A stretch of DNA of 64,000 nt from Odontocerum albicorne (taxonomy: Eukaryota > Arthropoda > Insecta > Trichoptera > Odontoceridae): NCBI GenBank assembly GCA_949825065.1, contig OX463856.1, positions 16,886,095-16,950,094 on the forward strand, in the 5' to 3' direction. Positions within the stretch are counted from its first letter, which is position 1, and each line of letters begins with the position of its first letter. Of the stretch, positions 33,667 through 43,225 are shown piece after piece. Made by a program: the position numbers and the translations under genes. Under the pieces are notes generated by a model. The model ran no database searches, was not told where the DNA came from, and was given only the letters and a program-made list of their open reading frames with translations.

Positions 33667-34062
33667 TTAACTCCTACTCGAATGAGAAAACGATTCCGGC
33701 GTAAGCCCGGAACGCTTCAAGAAGGGAATACCGAGCACCAAGCAAGTACCTAAAGAAGGAACTACCTGGAATTCCACCAACACAGTTTGGTGATCATAAT
33801 GTAAGGGCAACTGGATCGTACCCAGCACCCGATGTCCCTGACTATCAGCCGTGTGAACGACTCCCTCAGTAGTTCGCATAATAAACCGTAAGTCCTTAAA
33901 ATTCTTATACAGATTACCACCTATTACGTTAATTGCTGCACCTGAATCTAGCAACGCCCTAAATGGTGAGCCCTGAATTTCACAATGAAGATAGGGTCTC
34001 TCATCCCTTGCATTTGAAATTTCTATGGCACTAATGTTACGGTTATTACTTCCTAATTCCAT
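33667..34062 (-). CDS. Retropepsin (aspartic protease) of the LTR element
   Basis: A 131-codon frame. The active-site motif LLDSGAAINVIG lies at residues 37-48 (DSG at 39-41), and the second hydrophobic/Gly motif LVLG at 108-111 is followed by IPFLKRSGL, as in Ty3/gypsy proteases. The domain is complete and uninterrupted. It is in the same reading frame as gag, separated by one TAA at 34129-34131 and 21 intervening codons without another stop. In life it would cleave Gag and Pol in the particle. Here it would need stop readthrough or an internal start to be made. Confidence 0.85.
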   Translation of the reverse strand: MELGSNNRNISAIEISNARDERPYLHCEIQGSPFRALLDSGAAINVIGGNLYKNFKDLRFIMRTTEGVVHTADSQGHRVLGTIQLPLHYDHQTVLVEFQVVPSLGTCLVLGIPFLKRSGLTPESFSHSSRS

Positions 34063-34128
34063 TGTTTTTGACCAACCCCCTAGTTCCGAATTACCTTGAC
34101 CGGGTTGGTCCTCTATCTGTTTTTGGAA

Positions 34129-35294
34129 TTAAACAAAACTCGGCGGCGGACGCGAAGTATCCGTCAGCAAAGTAAAAGGTCTAGAAGTCTCGGCACGACT
34201 CCTTACGCGATTACTTGGCGACTTATCCGGTTCCTTCTGGATAAGTGGTTTGTGCGGACAGTCGCGGGCAATATGATGCGGAAGATTGCACAAGAAACAC
34301 CTCAACAAGGTCGGCCCTCTACCGATAACCTTCTGTGAGACGGATGACACACGTGCCCTTACCCTTGGCTGCATCTGCAGCGGCCGGGGTGATACCTCAC
34401 CACTCCTGTTCATTTGTTCGAAAGAGGCACATACTCTTTCCATCTCTCGTACTGACGCAGGCCGCGTACTGACAAGGACTGAGCTAAACCTAACGTGAAG
34501 CCCTCTCTTGAACACCTGTAACAGCTCCACCTCCGTCAAGGCAGAGTCCAGTGTACTGTTTACCTCCAAAATTCGGGAGATATAATCGGTGGAAGATTCG
34601 TCGTGACCCTGCTTGGATGCCCAAATATCCAGCTTTCTATCTATCATAAAACTCTCAGATTCGAACCTCTCCAAAAAATGTGCCTTCAATGTAGCCCATC
34701 TCATAGGGTTCCTATACGTAATCCTGAAAAAGGTCAGGGCTCTGTCGCGCAAAAATTCAGGTAGGACGGGAGAGAGAGAGTCTACATCGAACCTACGTGC
34801 GTGTGCTATTTCCTCGAGCCTAACCAAAAACTGACGTACGCTACCCGAGCCATTAAACGGATCCACTGGCCACGATGAAAAATTGATATTTAATGGAGGT
34901 AATTGATTACCTCTAGTGCTAGGAGACGGCAACATTCCCAAGTCTCTTGAAGGGCAAGACCCGGTAAATGGCAAGGAAGAGTCCGAACGAGGGGCTGTCG
35001 CTCCGGAAACCAGTTCCATAGAAAATTCCGGGGCTCCTCGCAAATTAACATGTGCCTTAGACCTTTGAGGCAATATATAACCTCTTCTGTAGGAGAGTGA
35101 ACGAGGCCCCGATTGTAGCTCCATGCTTGCCGACGCAACCTGGGGAGTTTGTTACCCGGAGTGATTCCCCTTTCCATCAATTCCCCAATCAATCTCTCCT
35201 TAGTTGCACTCGTAATATTGTCAATAGGACTCATTGTGGACTTATCCTCAGCTAGCAAGGTGAGAGTTCTATCTGAAAGATTAGAAATCCCCAA
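34129..35294 (-). CDS. Gag (capsid/nucleocapsid) of the LTR element, one frameshift
   Basis: The main frame of 331 codons (34129-35124) holds a proline/serine-rich N-terminal part, a capsid-like region (FNGSGSVRQFLVRLEEIA to LKAHFLERF, about residues 90-155) of the Retrotrans_gag type, and a zinc knuckle CFLCNLPHHIARDC (276-289; CX2CX4HX4C). The preceding 5' part lies in another frame (up to 35294) with a short SAP-like segment (LIGELMERGITPGNKLPRL). A frameshift near 35120 separates them. Gag packages the RNA. This copy is nearly intact and is the best-preserved part of the element. Confidence 0.88.
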
Positions 35295-36066
35295 GACTCT
35301 AGGCCACGCTGTTATTAATACGCGTTCCCAATCTCAGGAATAGCCTTCACCAGAAATTCCAATCGCATGTAATCGAAGAAAACAACTCTACCTTAAAGGC
35401 CTAAAATAGAATAATTCAATAAGTTCGATCACCCGGCCACGCTATTATAACACCGGTCTACTACTAATCTCGCCGACCAGATGTACGACAGCTAGTATTC
35501 GTCAAACTTAATTAGCGAAACAGCCGGACGGCTCTGAACGAATAATGTTATAGTTGGCAAACTTAGTGCTCTAAATATTCTATCTTTTGTTGATGATTTA
35601 AAAATCTTCAAAGCGATCCAAACTCCGGAATACGCCACTAACTCTATCCAACCGGAAAGAAAACGTAACGAATTATTCCTTGCCAATGCAACAAGGAACT
35701 TCTATCAGCTGCTAATCACCCGGCCAATCACAAGAAACTATGGCGTTCCACTAGCTCTGCCTACCCGATTACCGGCCAAATTCGAGATTATACTCCTCGT
35801 AAAACTACGCTCAACTCGATTTTTTCTAATTTTAGAAAATAACTACCTACACTCGCACAGCTTTTATCAGCCGCACGTTATTAGTTGGTTATTATATTTT
35901 ATTTAATTAATAAATAAAATCCTCAACTCATACACAAAATGACCGCCAAACAAAACGGTACTCGAATCAATTTCCGCCCGACCGACTTGACTGAAGTACA
36001 AAGCCTATGCTTTGTTGTTTTAACGGTCCTGAATTGCTTTCGATTCTTTACCGAGTTATACGCAGT
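35295..36066. other. 5' leader of the LTR element, no coding signal
   Basis: Lies between gag and the A-rich repeats. The short frames at 35492-35686 and 35939-36163 are unrecognised. It would hold the packaging signal, which cannot be seen from sequence alone. Confidence 0.45.
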
Positions 36067-36400
36067 TAATCAAAATAATATAACAAAATTATACACCGTA
36101 TACAATACAACAATGCACAAAATTTCGAATAAAAACAGGAAGAAAAGAAAGAAGAAAACATAAAATTCAAATACACAGTACACAACAAAGCAATGCACAA
36201 GATATTCAAATCAAAAAAAGAAAAAAAAAACATAAAACTCAAATACACAGTATACAATAAAGCAATGCACAAGATATTCAAATCGAAAAATGAAAAAAGA
36301 AGAAAAAAAACATAAAATTCCAATACACAGTACACAACACAGCAATGCACAAATTATTCTAGTACCAAAAGAAGAAAGAAAGGAAAAAAACATAAAAATA
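36066..36400. repeat. A-rich tandem repeat, 72-80 bp unit, 4 copies
   Basis: The marker CAATGCACAA occurs at 36111, 36191, 36263 and 36343. Between markers lie purine-rich runs (GAAAGAAGAAAA type) ending CATAAAATTCAAATACACAG. Long hydrophobic frames on the minus strand (Phe/Ser/Tyr only) are composition artefacts. Confidence 0.9.
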
Positions 36401-36444
36401 CAAATTATACCGTCCAAGCCCGACGACGAACCTCTAGGTAGGCC

Positions 36445-36464
36445 CCGCGTTGAAAGGCGGCCAG
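36445..36464 (-). promoter_or_regulatory. Candidate primer binding site
   Basis: On the minus strand the 5' LTR end CTGAAA is followed, after one C, by TGGCCGCCTTTCAACGCGG. A PBS normally starts TGG (complement of tRNA CCA) at this position. I could not assign the tRNA. Confidence 0.5.
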
Positions 36465-37895
36465 TTTCAGACTTTTTCCCTTTAATTAATTAAGTTGGAT
36501 TACTAAAAGCCTGGATGTTACAATGTATGACTCTTACTCCGGTAGCTCAGTATAGGTAAAACAAGGCTCAATAAGATCTCAAGATGTCGTGGGAAGAGGT
36601 AGGCATTCGTCAGTGCTTGGGTAGGTATAAATACATAATGAAACACATATTTGCTGTTAATTGGTTATATATTTAATCCTGACGAGCTGATACTCCGTCA
36701 GGAAATTCAAATGGGCAGATTTCTCTCTGCTACTCCGCTAACCTTTCAGATGGACAGGCAGTCGAAGTAATTTATTATCACACAACAGTCCGTTGCGGAA
36801 ATGTGTCAATTCTCAAAGATTAGATCTCGCCAATCTCTAGAATACTCAAATATCACCATAAAATGACAAGCAAAAGAGGATAAATAAGGTTGATCTTACT
36901 CCAATACAGGACAAAATGTATTATCCCAGATCCGCTTCAAGTGTATGACCAGGTCGACTCGTATATGGCCCTCTGACCTTATACTGTTACTACAGGGCCG
37001 CTGATGTGAAGAAATTCCCTCAGTGGTTGGCGACCGCCAATTCGTGTCGTAATACACCCACACGACTCAGTTCCTCGGGAATTTACCGGACAAATTGTAT
37101 CAAATAAGAATGAACAATCAAATGTGAGAAAAGCTTGTTCAAGTTCGCGAACAGCGTCAAGACGAGAATGATGTTGACTTGATAACTTCGTGGCGAGAGA
37201 AAGAGCTCGGAAGATCGCGGTCCCTTAATTTAAGGGATCTCAGCCTAGCGCCGCCATTTTGGAACTCTATAGAAAGTCCCTCGCGACCGTTAAAAAAATC
37301 ATAAATCTTTTCGTTATTTTGCCAATGAATAGTCTATTTAAACTTTCACAGCGTAATTAAGTCGAGAATCCTTTTTGTATAACATCCGGTGAAACTTATT
37401 GTTTAAGAGACAATACTGGACCCTTCTTTTTTTAATGTATCTCGAGTGAATTGTTATTCTCAGCCGTTGTTTTCAATATTTAACTATGTCCGTAATAAAT
37501 TAAGCTCGACGTATTTCTTTAGAAAGGAGAAGAGAAATTTTTTGACCCCTTTTTTCTCTCTCGCATGACAATCGCGGTCATAAAAGCGCCTTCGCCCTCG
37601 AAATATATCTTGCGCAAAGTTTTATTTTCTTTTCTTAGTAACAATAGTTATCTGTGACTGCAATAAAACAGATCGCAGACGGAACACTAATTACCGATCC
37701 TCATAAAGTGTCGTGTATTTCTATACAAATGGGAAGACAAGCCAGCCACTCGAGGCAGTTAAGTTTGAAACAATAGGAAGCAATCCTTCTCGAAAATGAC
37801 GCAAGATCTCCCTTTGACTGCTCTGGTTCACTATTTTTAATGGTTATTTTTTAACTACAATAAACTAATTGGTCGGCCGTACCCAAGTCCTGACA
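36465..37895 (-). repeat. 5' LTR (1431 bp)
   Basis: Copy of 27691-29121. I compared long blocks base by base and saw no substitution. The element's transcription start and polyadenylation signals should lie inside it but cannot be pinned by eye. Confidence 0.95.
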
Positions 37896-37945
37896 ACCCC
37901 CGGATGGAAGTCATGCGTCTTTCTAACAAGGCTACGAAGATCGTT
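37896..37945 (-). mobile_element. SINE family II head, right part
   Basis: Continuation of the SINE split by the LTR element: the reverse strand reads CGATCTTCGTAGCCTTGTTA through to CATCCGGGGGT. The leading ACCC is the second copy of the target duplication. Confidence 0.75.
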
Positions 37946-38235
37946 AAAGCTAAAAATACTCAAATCAGGGAGTCACAAAGTTTACACGTAGAAACTATAC
38001 TACTCCACATTGAAAGATTGAAGATTAGTTGGCTTGGACATATATTTTGAATGTCAGAACAGTTACCGAAGCAATTTTTTTACCTTACTTTGAAAAAATT
38101 GGTGAAAAAACTATGCAAAGACATGTTTGATCTTTAATGGAGCAGATTATCTGAGCTGGTGCAAGACGACAAATCATCATTAATTTATCCAGTCGATGGT
38201 GCCCGGTTACTTGTAAGACAAAGGGATGAAGATAA
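37946..38235 (+). pseudogene. Non-LTR RT fragment (type 5)
   Basis: Plus-strand translation gives NTQIRESQSLHVETILLHIE, then RLKISWLGHIF, matching the 'DIRE-L-IEPLLL-IERSQLRWFGHV' block of RTE-like reverse transcriptases. A decayed C-terminal block ends near VRQRDEDNS. Stops interrupt it. Confidence 0.75.
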
Positions 38236-38261
38236 CTCGTTTAAATTAATAAATAAAAATA

Positions 38262-38480
38262 AATAAATACAGGTTTATTGATATCAACACAGTATGTACA
38301 TATACAAATATATTCCACAATCGCACATAGATCTCAAGATATATAGCACAAAATACATTTAAGAGAGAAGCTATCAAAATATCTGGGTTCATCTAATAAC
38401 AACCCCCCGGCCGAGATACCCCTCACCGATATAAGGCGAACCCGAACGCGTGAACGTCATATGTTTTTCAGTCCACATCC
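38262..38480 (-). repeat. Family A retroposon 3' end
   Basis: The left edge AATAAATAAATACAGGTTTATTG is the reversed AATAAA-bearing tail. The body has GAGAAGCTATCAAAATATCTG, CCCCCCGGCCGAGATACCCC and, at the right end, TTTTTCAGTCCACA. Confidence 0.8.
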
Positions 38481-38519
38481 TTAAATATTCTTATTAATCT
38501 TTTTCTTCTTCTAAAAAGT

Positions 38520-38625
38520 TTCGTAATTTGTAACCTACGTGATACGACGTCTGTCTGGCGGCCTGGAGACCACTGGTTCAATTGCCGTTGGAGCCGAGAT
38601 ATTAAATGAAGGGCTCTAGTCTAGT
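38520..38625 (+). mobile_element. tRNA-derived SINE head
   Basis: CCTACGTGATACGACGTCTG (A-box region), a B box in GGTTCAATTGCCG, then a GAGATATTAAATGAAGGGCTC linker and TCTAGTCTAGTTTT. It lies immediately 3' of the family A copy. Confidence 0.6.
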
Positions 38626-38724
38626 TTTTATATAAAGCTTGTTTAACCTTTTGTGGTTGGTGGAAAATAATGTTTCATAGGAATAAATCAACCATAATTT
38701 ACTGTGAACATTCCAATCGATGTA

Positions 38725-39669
38725 GGAGGGAGGATCAAATGTAAACGAGAATTTTTTGTTTTTACTGATTTTATTTGAAGAAATAAAAAGACAAAATGCA
38801 CATCATTTTTCAACGTAATCTCCTGCTTTAGAAATGCCTTTTTCCCAGCGGATAGACAGTCTTTTTAACTCGTCATAGTAAAAAGAAGTGGGTTGTGTCA
38901 GCAGGCAATTGCGCATAAACCCCTCTACTCCATCGTCGTCGTTGAATCGTTGGCCTCGCAGAGCTTCTTTCAGTAGACCAAAGAGATGAAATTTACAGGA
39001 CGATAAAATCAAGACAATAAGGAGATGTTCCAGTCATGTACAACTCATTTCCATAAATTGTCCGCACGTTACAGCTGCAGTATGGGGCTTCGCGTTGTCA
39101 TAGAGAAGAATAATTTCTTGTATCGGTTGGTCACGTCTTTTGCATCAATAATCAAGCTTAACTTCACTCAAAAGCTCGCGAATGTTCGCCGCATTGATGG
39201 TGTGACGATTGTGTTAAAAATTGATGTGAAAAATTTCGCCCCAGTCCCAAAAAACGGTCGCAAGCACCTTGCGAACTAACAGCCGAGTCTTGGTTTTCAC
39301 AGAGACTACCTCATCCTTCTTTCCCCACTCTATGCGGGCTTGTTTCAACTCAGACGTGTAGTGGTGTACCCAAGTTTTATCGCAGGTAACGATACTCGTA
39401 CAGCACAAAAATGCGTTCCCTTCTTTGCAAACCGTGCAAGAGCCGCTCACAGACGTGCAAACGTGCCAACTTTCGTCCTGCAGTCAAAAGACGTGGGACC
39501 TATCGAGCAGACACGTCACTTTACATAATCTTAGGTCCTTTGTTATTATGGATTGAGTGCTCCAATGGCTTATTCCTATCTCAAAACAAATTCCTCGTGG
39601 CGGCCGCGCGCTCCGTTTCAAACTATGCGCTCTAAAACTAAAGTTTCGTTTATATTTGATCCACCCTCA
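38725..39669 (-). mobile_element. Mariner element, internally deleted (945 bp)
   Basis: Terminal inverted repeats read GGAGGGAGGATCAAATGTAA (left) and, reversed from 39669, TGAGGGTGGATCAAATATAA. TA duplications lie at 38723-38724 and 39670-39671. The transposase is on the minus strand. Mariners of this type are about 1.3 kb, so roughly a quarter is missing. Confidence 0.88.
38803..39640 (-). pseudogene. Mariner transposase, broken
   Basis: The reverse strand contains IVTCDKTWVHHYTSELKQAR with the first catalytic aspartate region (consensus GDETWVHHY; here CDK, so D is kept but E is changed), then KTRLLVRKVLATVFWDWGEI. After frameshifts it reaches the C-terminus CKFHLFGLLKEALRGQRF and FYYDELKRLSIRWEKGI, ending GDYVEK. 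The HDNARPH second-aspartate block is not readable, and in the SPDLSPCDFHLF block the third aspartate reads as Lys (CKFHLF). It is inactive. The N-terminal HTH region near 39640 is damaged. Confidence 0.85.
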
Positions 39670-39671
39670 TA

Positions 39672-40189
39672 CCATACAACTAAAAACAAAAAAAGGTTTT
39701 TTAAATTTTAATTAATTAAAATAATTGGATTGTTTAAATTACATTTGTGATATTGAAACATTCCGTATACGATCACAAATGGAAGTAGGAATGGAATTCA
39801 CAGTAATTTTTTCTCTTTTTAGCGAATTTACTAAAATAGCCAGTGAAACTCGTTATTTTAATTGGAATCCCAAAAACATATCGATGTTTTTGTGAAAGGA
39901 AAAAAACGTTTGTACTCTCCGTGTTTCCTTATTTATTCAGATATACTAACGCGAGCTTTATTTAAAAAAAAACCAAAAGATCATTTGATTTTTTATAATA
40001 TTTAGAAAATATGTTAAAAAATTATGAAATAATTATAAAAATGGGTATTATTAAATGAAATTTTCAAGTATATAATCATATAATCAATCATGTGCAATAA
40101 ATTTGGGAAGACTAGCTGAATACAATTTTAATATATTAATTTTTTGTTGTATATTTAGTAAAACATGGCAGGTTTGTTATACACAACAC
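39672..40189. other. AT-rich spacer, nothing supported
   Basis: No recognisable gene or repeat. Confidence 0.4.
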
Positions 40190-40385
40190 TACATTAAAAC
40201 GAAACCCGAATGTGTTACTATCACACATCGGAGAATCTAAAATGGTTTCTTTGTAGTTCGTCTTCCTTTGGTAAGTTTTTTTCGGTTTTCTTACCTAAAA
40301 TGTTTTTATGAACATATGCAGATGCGAATAAGTGCCTAATCTTATGACCGCAGCCACTACCTTCCTATCCCTACACTCATCTTAT
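40190..40385. repeat. Interspersed repeat family C, copy 3
   Basis: Starts CCCGAATGTGTTACTATCAC and follows the same block order as 14568-14850: GTAGTTCGTC, ATCTTATGACCGCAG, CTTCCTATCCCTACACTC. Confidence 0.6.
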
Positions 40386-41274
40386 ATTTGTAATTATGTT
40401 TAGATTTATTTTGTTATATACATGAATCTGAATATATATTAATTAGTGATATTGTAAGTTTCCGATTAAACAAAATTCAACTCTTCATCAAAAAGTCACC
40501 CTTAAATATTTAAATAGTTTGTGTATATCAATTAACAACTAACTTTTTTTATTATATAGGTATTTATGAATTTTAAACAATATCTGGAGATAATGTAAAG
40601 TTTAAAAAAAAATAGAGTGTAAGAAAGGTGACGGAATAATACCTTTATTTCTAGGATTAAAAATATCGCTATAAATATAACTTGGTTGGTCCGTTTGGAA
40701 TATCAGCGAAAATAATCTATTATCAAAGAAAATACGAAGAGTTAGGGCAGGTTTCACTTTCAGAAAAGATACGTGACTTACAAAGGGGAGTGTGACATAT
40801 CACGCCATCTCCCTCTCGGTGTTCTCCATTATCCTTTTATCTTAGAGAGCAATCGTTAATCCCTTGAAAAATAAAACGTTTTTTATGCAAGATTTTCATC
40901 ATTACTCAAATATTTCGGTATCTTTTGCAAATAATTTCCAAAAATTGGCAACATAATTAGATAATTGCTACAAAACTCCCAATTCGATATACTTTTATTT
41001 TATTCCCTTTGTGGTTAACATCTTAGGAGACTTTGATATTGTTTGGTTCAACTACAATATATACGAGTATGTTTAAGTATCCAATTGACTTTGTTCTCGA
41101 TTGCAAATGTATAATACGAGTATGTTAAAAATAATGAAGTTACAAATTTTTATTTTTAGACGCGATAACTTACTCTTTTTACGAAATGTAGCGTTGAAGT
41201 ATATGTGGGTTTACTTTTTATTTTGTTTTCTGCCATACGTTTTTGTTTTTTTATTTATTCTTTAATCTAGATAT
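40386..41274. other. AT-rich spacer, nothing supported
   Basis: No recognisable gene or repeat. It contains two copies of the octamer TACGAGTA (41062, 41115). Confidence 0.4.
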
Positions 41275-41690
41275 GCGGGGGTGTGGGATGGAAGCCCCCC
41301 GATGGCCTTGCGGTCGAGCTCGCCCTACATTGGTGGAGTGTATCTCGGTCGGGGGAATGTTTGTGGGATGAGCCCGGATCTTTCAATGTCTTCTCTCTTG
41401 AAAGTTTTTTTTGCCATCTATTTATTTTCTGTGTTTTTTTTATATTCTTGTTCTACGTTTTCAAGGGTGTGGGCTGAAAAACATCTGGTGTCCCCGTGGC
41501 TGGGCTTGCCCTATATTGGTTGGGTGTATCTTGGCCGGGGGGATGTTATTAGATGAGCTCAGACCATTTGAAAGCTTCTGTTTTTTAATGAATTCTCTTT
41601 TTAATGTGTTCTTGAAATGTGTCTAAATGTATTATGTACATACTATGTTGCTATCAATAAACCTGTATTTATTTATTTAAGGTTTTTCTA
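41275..41690 (+). repeat. Family A retroposon, two copies in tandem
   Basis: Copy 1 (41275-41420) is diverged: GCCCTACATTGGTGGAGTGT then CTCGGTCGGGGGAATG. Copy 2 (41455-41690) starts GGGCTGAAAAACATCTGGTG, has TGCCCTATATTGGTTGGGTG and CTTGGCCGGGGGGATG, and ends with the polyadenylation-like CAATAAACC followed by a (TTTA)n tail. Open frames through this region (71-91 codons) are incidental. Confidence 0.8.
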
Positions 41691-42002
41691 AGATCATTTT
41701 CTTATCAGAAGTAACAGGAAGTCGTTTCATTCATTTATAATTTACGCCTTCGCTTTGCTTTCACTAGTTAAAAGTAAAGAAAAATATTTAAATAGTTTTT
41801 GAACAGTTTGTTCTTTTTTCTGAGTTACTGTTAATATGTGATGTGTAAATAAATATGTTAGTATATTTTAATACGAGTATCTCTTATATGTTAACGTTTT
41901 AATTTTATTTATAAGATAAAAATAATGTATTCTTAAACTTAACGAACGTTTTAAACATAGTTTTTTTCTGTGTGTATAAAAATGGATCAAATACTATGCG
42001 TA

Positions 42003-42940
42003 TCCAGAAAGTAAGGGTACTGAGGCTCTCACGACCGGATGGATTTTATTTTCGACATGTTGGCTACACTTCCGTGTAGCCTGACCCTTTCCCTCCGCAA
42101 CAAGACCGGTTCGAGGTCAGTACGTTGATAAGTGTCGACGCGACAACACGTTTCGTGAAAAATGTCAATCCAATCTCTCGCCAAGTGCGAAATACGCGGC
42201 GTCATCCCTTATCTCGTTTGGAAGGGAAAACCTCCGGTTGAGGTTTATAATGAGGTGAAAACTGCATTAGGTGATAAAGCTATGAATCGTACGAGTGTGT
42301 ACAAGTGGTGTCGCGAGTTTAAAAACGGTCACGTCACACCTCTTCACCCTCCGCCAAAAAGTTCAAAACCACAATTTCAGCCAAGAAAATCATGGCATCC
42401 GTGTTTTGGGACTGTCAAGGCATAATTTTAATTGAGTATATGCCTCAAGGGGAGACCATCAACTCTGCAAGATACTGTGAGACCCTAAAAAAATGCGGAG
42501 GGCGATTCAGAACAAGAGGAGAGGCATGCTGACAAAGGGAGTCTGCCTGCTGCACGACAATGCCAGACCACACGGCCAACGCCACGAAGGAACTGCTCGC
42601 CTCGTTTAAATGGGATGTCCTGAACCATCCCGCGCATTCCCCTGACCTAGCACCTTCAGATTACTATCTCTTTACCTCCCTGAAGCTGCACATGGGTGGA
42701 AAAAGGTTTTCAACCGACGAGGAGGTAAAAGAGGAGGTGGAGAAGTGGACAGAGGGGTTGGCGGGAAACTACTTCGAGGAAGGCATCAAAAAGTTGATAC
42801 CCCGCTTCACCACCTGCATTGAGAGGAATAGCGACTTTGTCGAAAAATAGCTTACATATGTACTACGGTAACCACGTAATTTTTTTGTTTAAATAAAAAA
42901 AATTGTAACATACAAAAATTCAGTACACTTACTTTCTGGA
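42003..42940 (+). mobile_element. Mariner element, internally deleted (938 bp)
   Basis: Inverted termini read TCCAGAAAGTAAGGGTACTG (left) and, reversed from 42940, TCCAGAAAGTAAGTGTACTG: 19 of 20 bases match. TA lies directly outside at 42001-42002 and 42941-42942. The transposase N- and C-termini are both present on the plus strand, but the middle is missing. Confidence 0.92.
42162..42850 (+). pseudogene. Mariner transposase with central deletion and frameshifts
   Basis: The N-terminus at 42162 starts MSIQSLAKCEIRGVIPYLVW and runs through YNEVKTALGDKAMNRTSVYK (first HTH). Near 42365 it jumps straight to the ASVFWDCQGI block, so the second HTH and the first catalytic aspartate (GDETW) are deleted. 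A frameshifted stretch around 42430-42560 carries LLHDNARPHTAN (second catalytic D). The last 96-codon frame (42560-42850) contains HSPDLAPSDYYLF (third D) and ends FVEK, the family's usual end. The C-terminal half is remarkably intact. It is not functional without the deleted part. Confidence 0.9.
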
Positions 42941-42964
42941 TATGCCTCGTATATACAATATTTA

Positions 42965-43167
42965 TTGTAATTTGTTTATCAAACACTGTTCATTCCACTT
43001 TATGTAACGGTATAATTCTACCGGTTTCACGGTTTTCACCTCATCATCAGGGAGCACAAATGAGACTTGTTTGTGCTCCTCGATGATAAGGTGAAAATCT
43101 TGAAAGCGGTAGGGTTATACCATTACATAAAGTGGAATAAAAAGTGTTTGTTAAAAACAAATTACAA
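42965..43167. repeat. Long hairpin, ~96-bp arms
   Basis: The left arm (42965-43060) and right arm (43070-43167) pair along their length with roughly 85-90 % identity around a 9-base loop. Shared blocks are TTCCACTTTATGTAA, TTTCACCTCATCATC and GAGCACAAA. It begins 25 bp after the mariner end. The distal right arm and its flank (to about 43225) recur at 56345-56440. Confidence 0.85.
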
Positions 43168-43225
43168 CGTCTTTAAACCTCCACAATTTTAAAGCCTTAA
43201 CTATAAATAATATACAAATATAGCG
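43168..43225. repeat. Family E flank, shared with 56345-56440
   Basis: GTCTTTAAACCTCCACAA, then TTAA-GCCTTAACT-TAAA, in the same order as at 56380-56430. Confidence 0.6.

Larger units (their letters stand above)
27691..37895 (-). mobile_element. Ty3/gypsy-type LTR retrotransposon, non-autonomous, ~10.2 kb
   Basis: Bounded by two 1431-bp direct repeats (27691-29121, 36465-37895) and flanked by ACCC at 27687-27690 and 37896-37899. Minus-strand order is 5' LTR, leader with A-rich tandem repeats, gag, protease, partial RT, integrase C-terminal relic, GC-rich satellite, 123-bp tandem array, 3' LTR. Gag-PR-RT-IN order with retropepsin DSG and an RT of the 'LTALDL...TPFGL' type indicates Ty3/gypsy. 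RNase H, the integrase core and any env were not found. The RT box is mutated. The LTRs show no difference by eye, implying a recent insertion in spite of the coding decay. Confidence 0.93.

Noticed and set aside
36066..36417. Hydrophobic Phe/Tyr-rich minus-strand frames resembling membrane proteins
   Set aside because: Reverse complement of A-rich 72-80-bp tandem repeats in the leader of the LTR element; composition artefact.
27691..37895. Segmental duplication rather than LTRs
   Set aside because: The duplicated 1431-bp blocks flank gag, protease, RT and integrase remnants in the right order and strand. Flanks carry a 4-bp duplication and an interrupted SINE.
39025..39635. Plus-strand ORFs of 62-84 codons
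   Set aside because: Antisense to the mariner transposase relic.
41281..41626. Overlapping 64-91-codon ORFs
   Set aside because: They run through two tandem copies of the family A retroposon, which is non-coding in its other copies.
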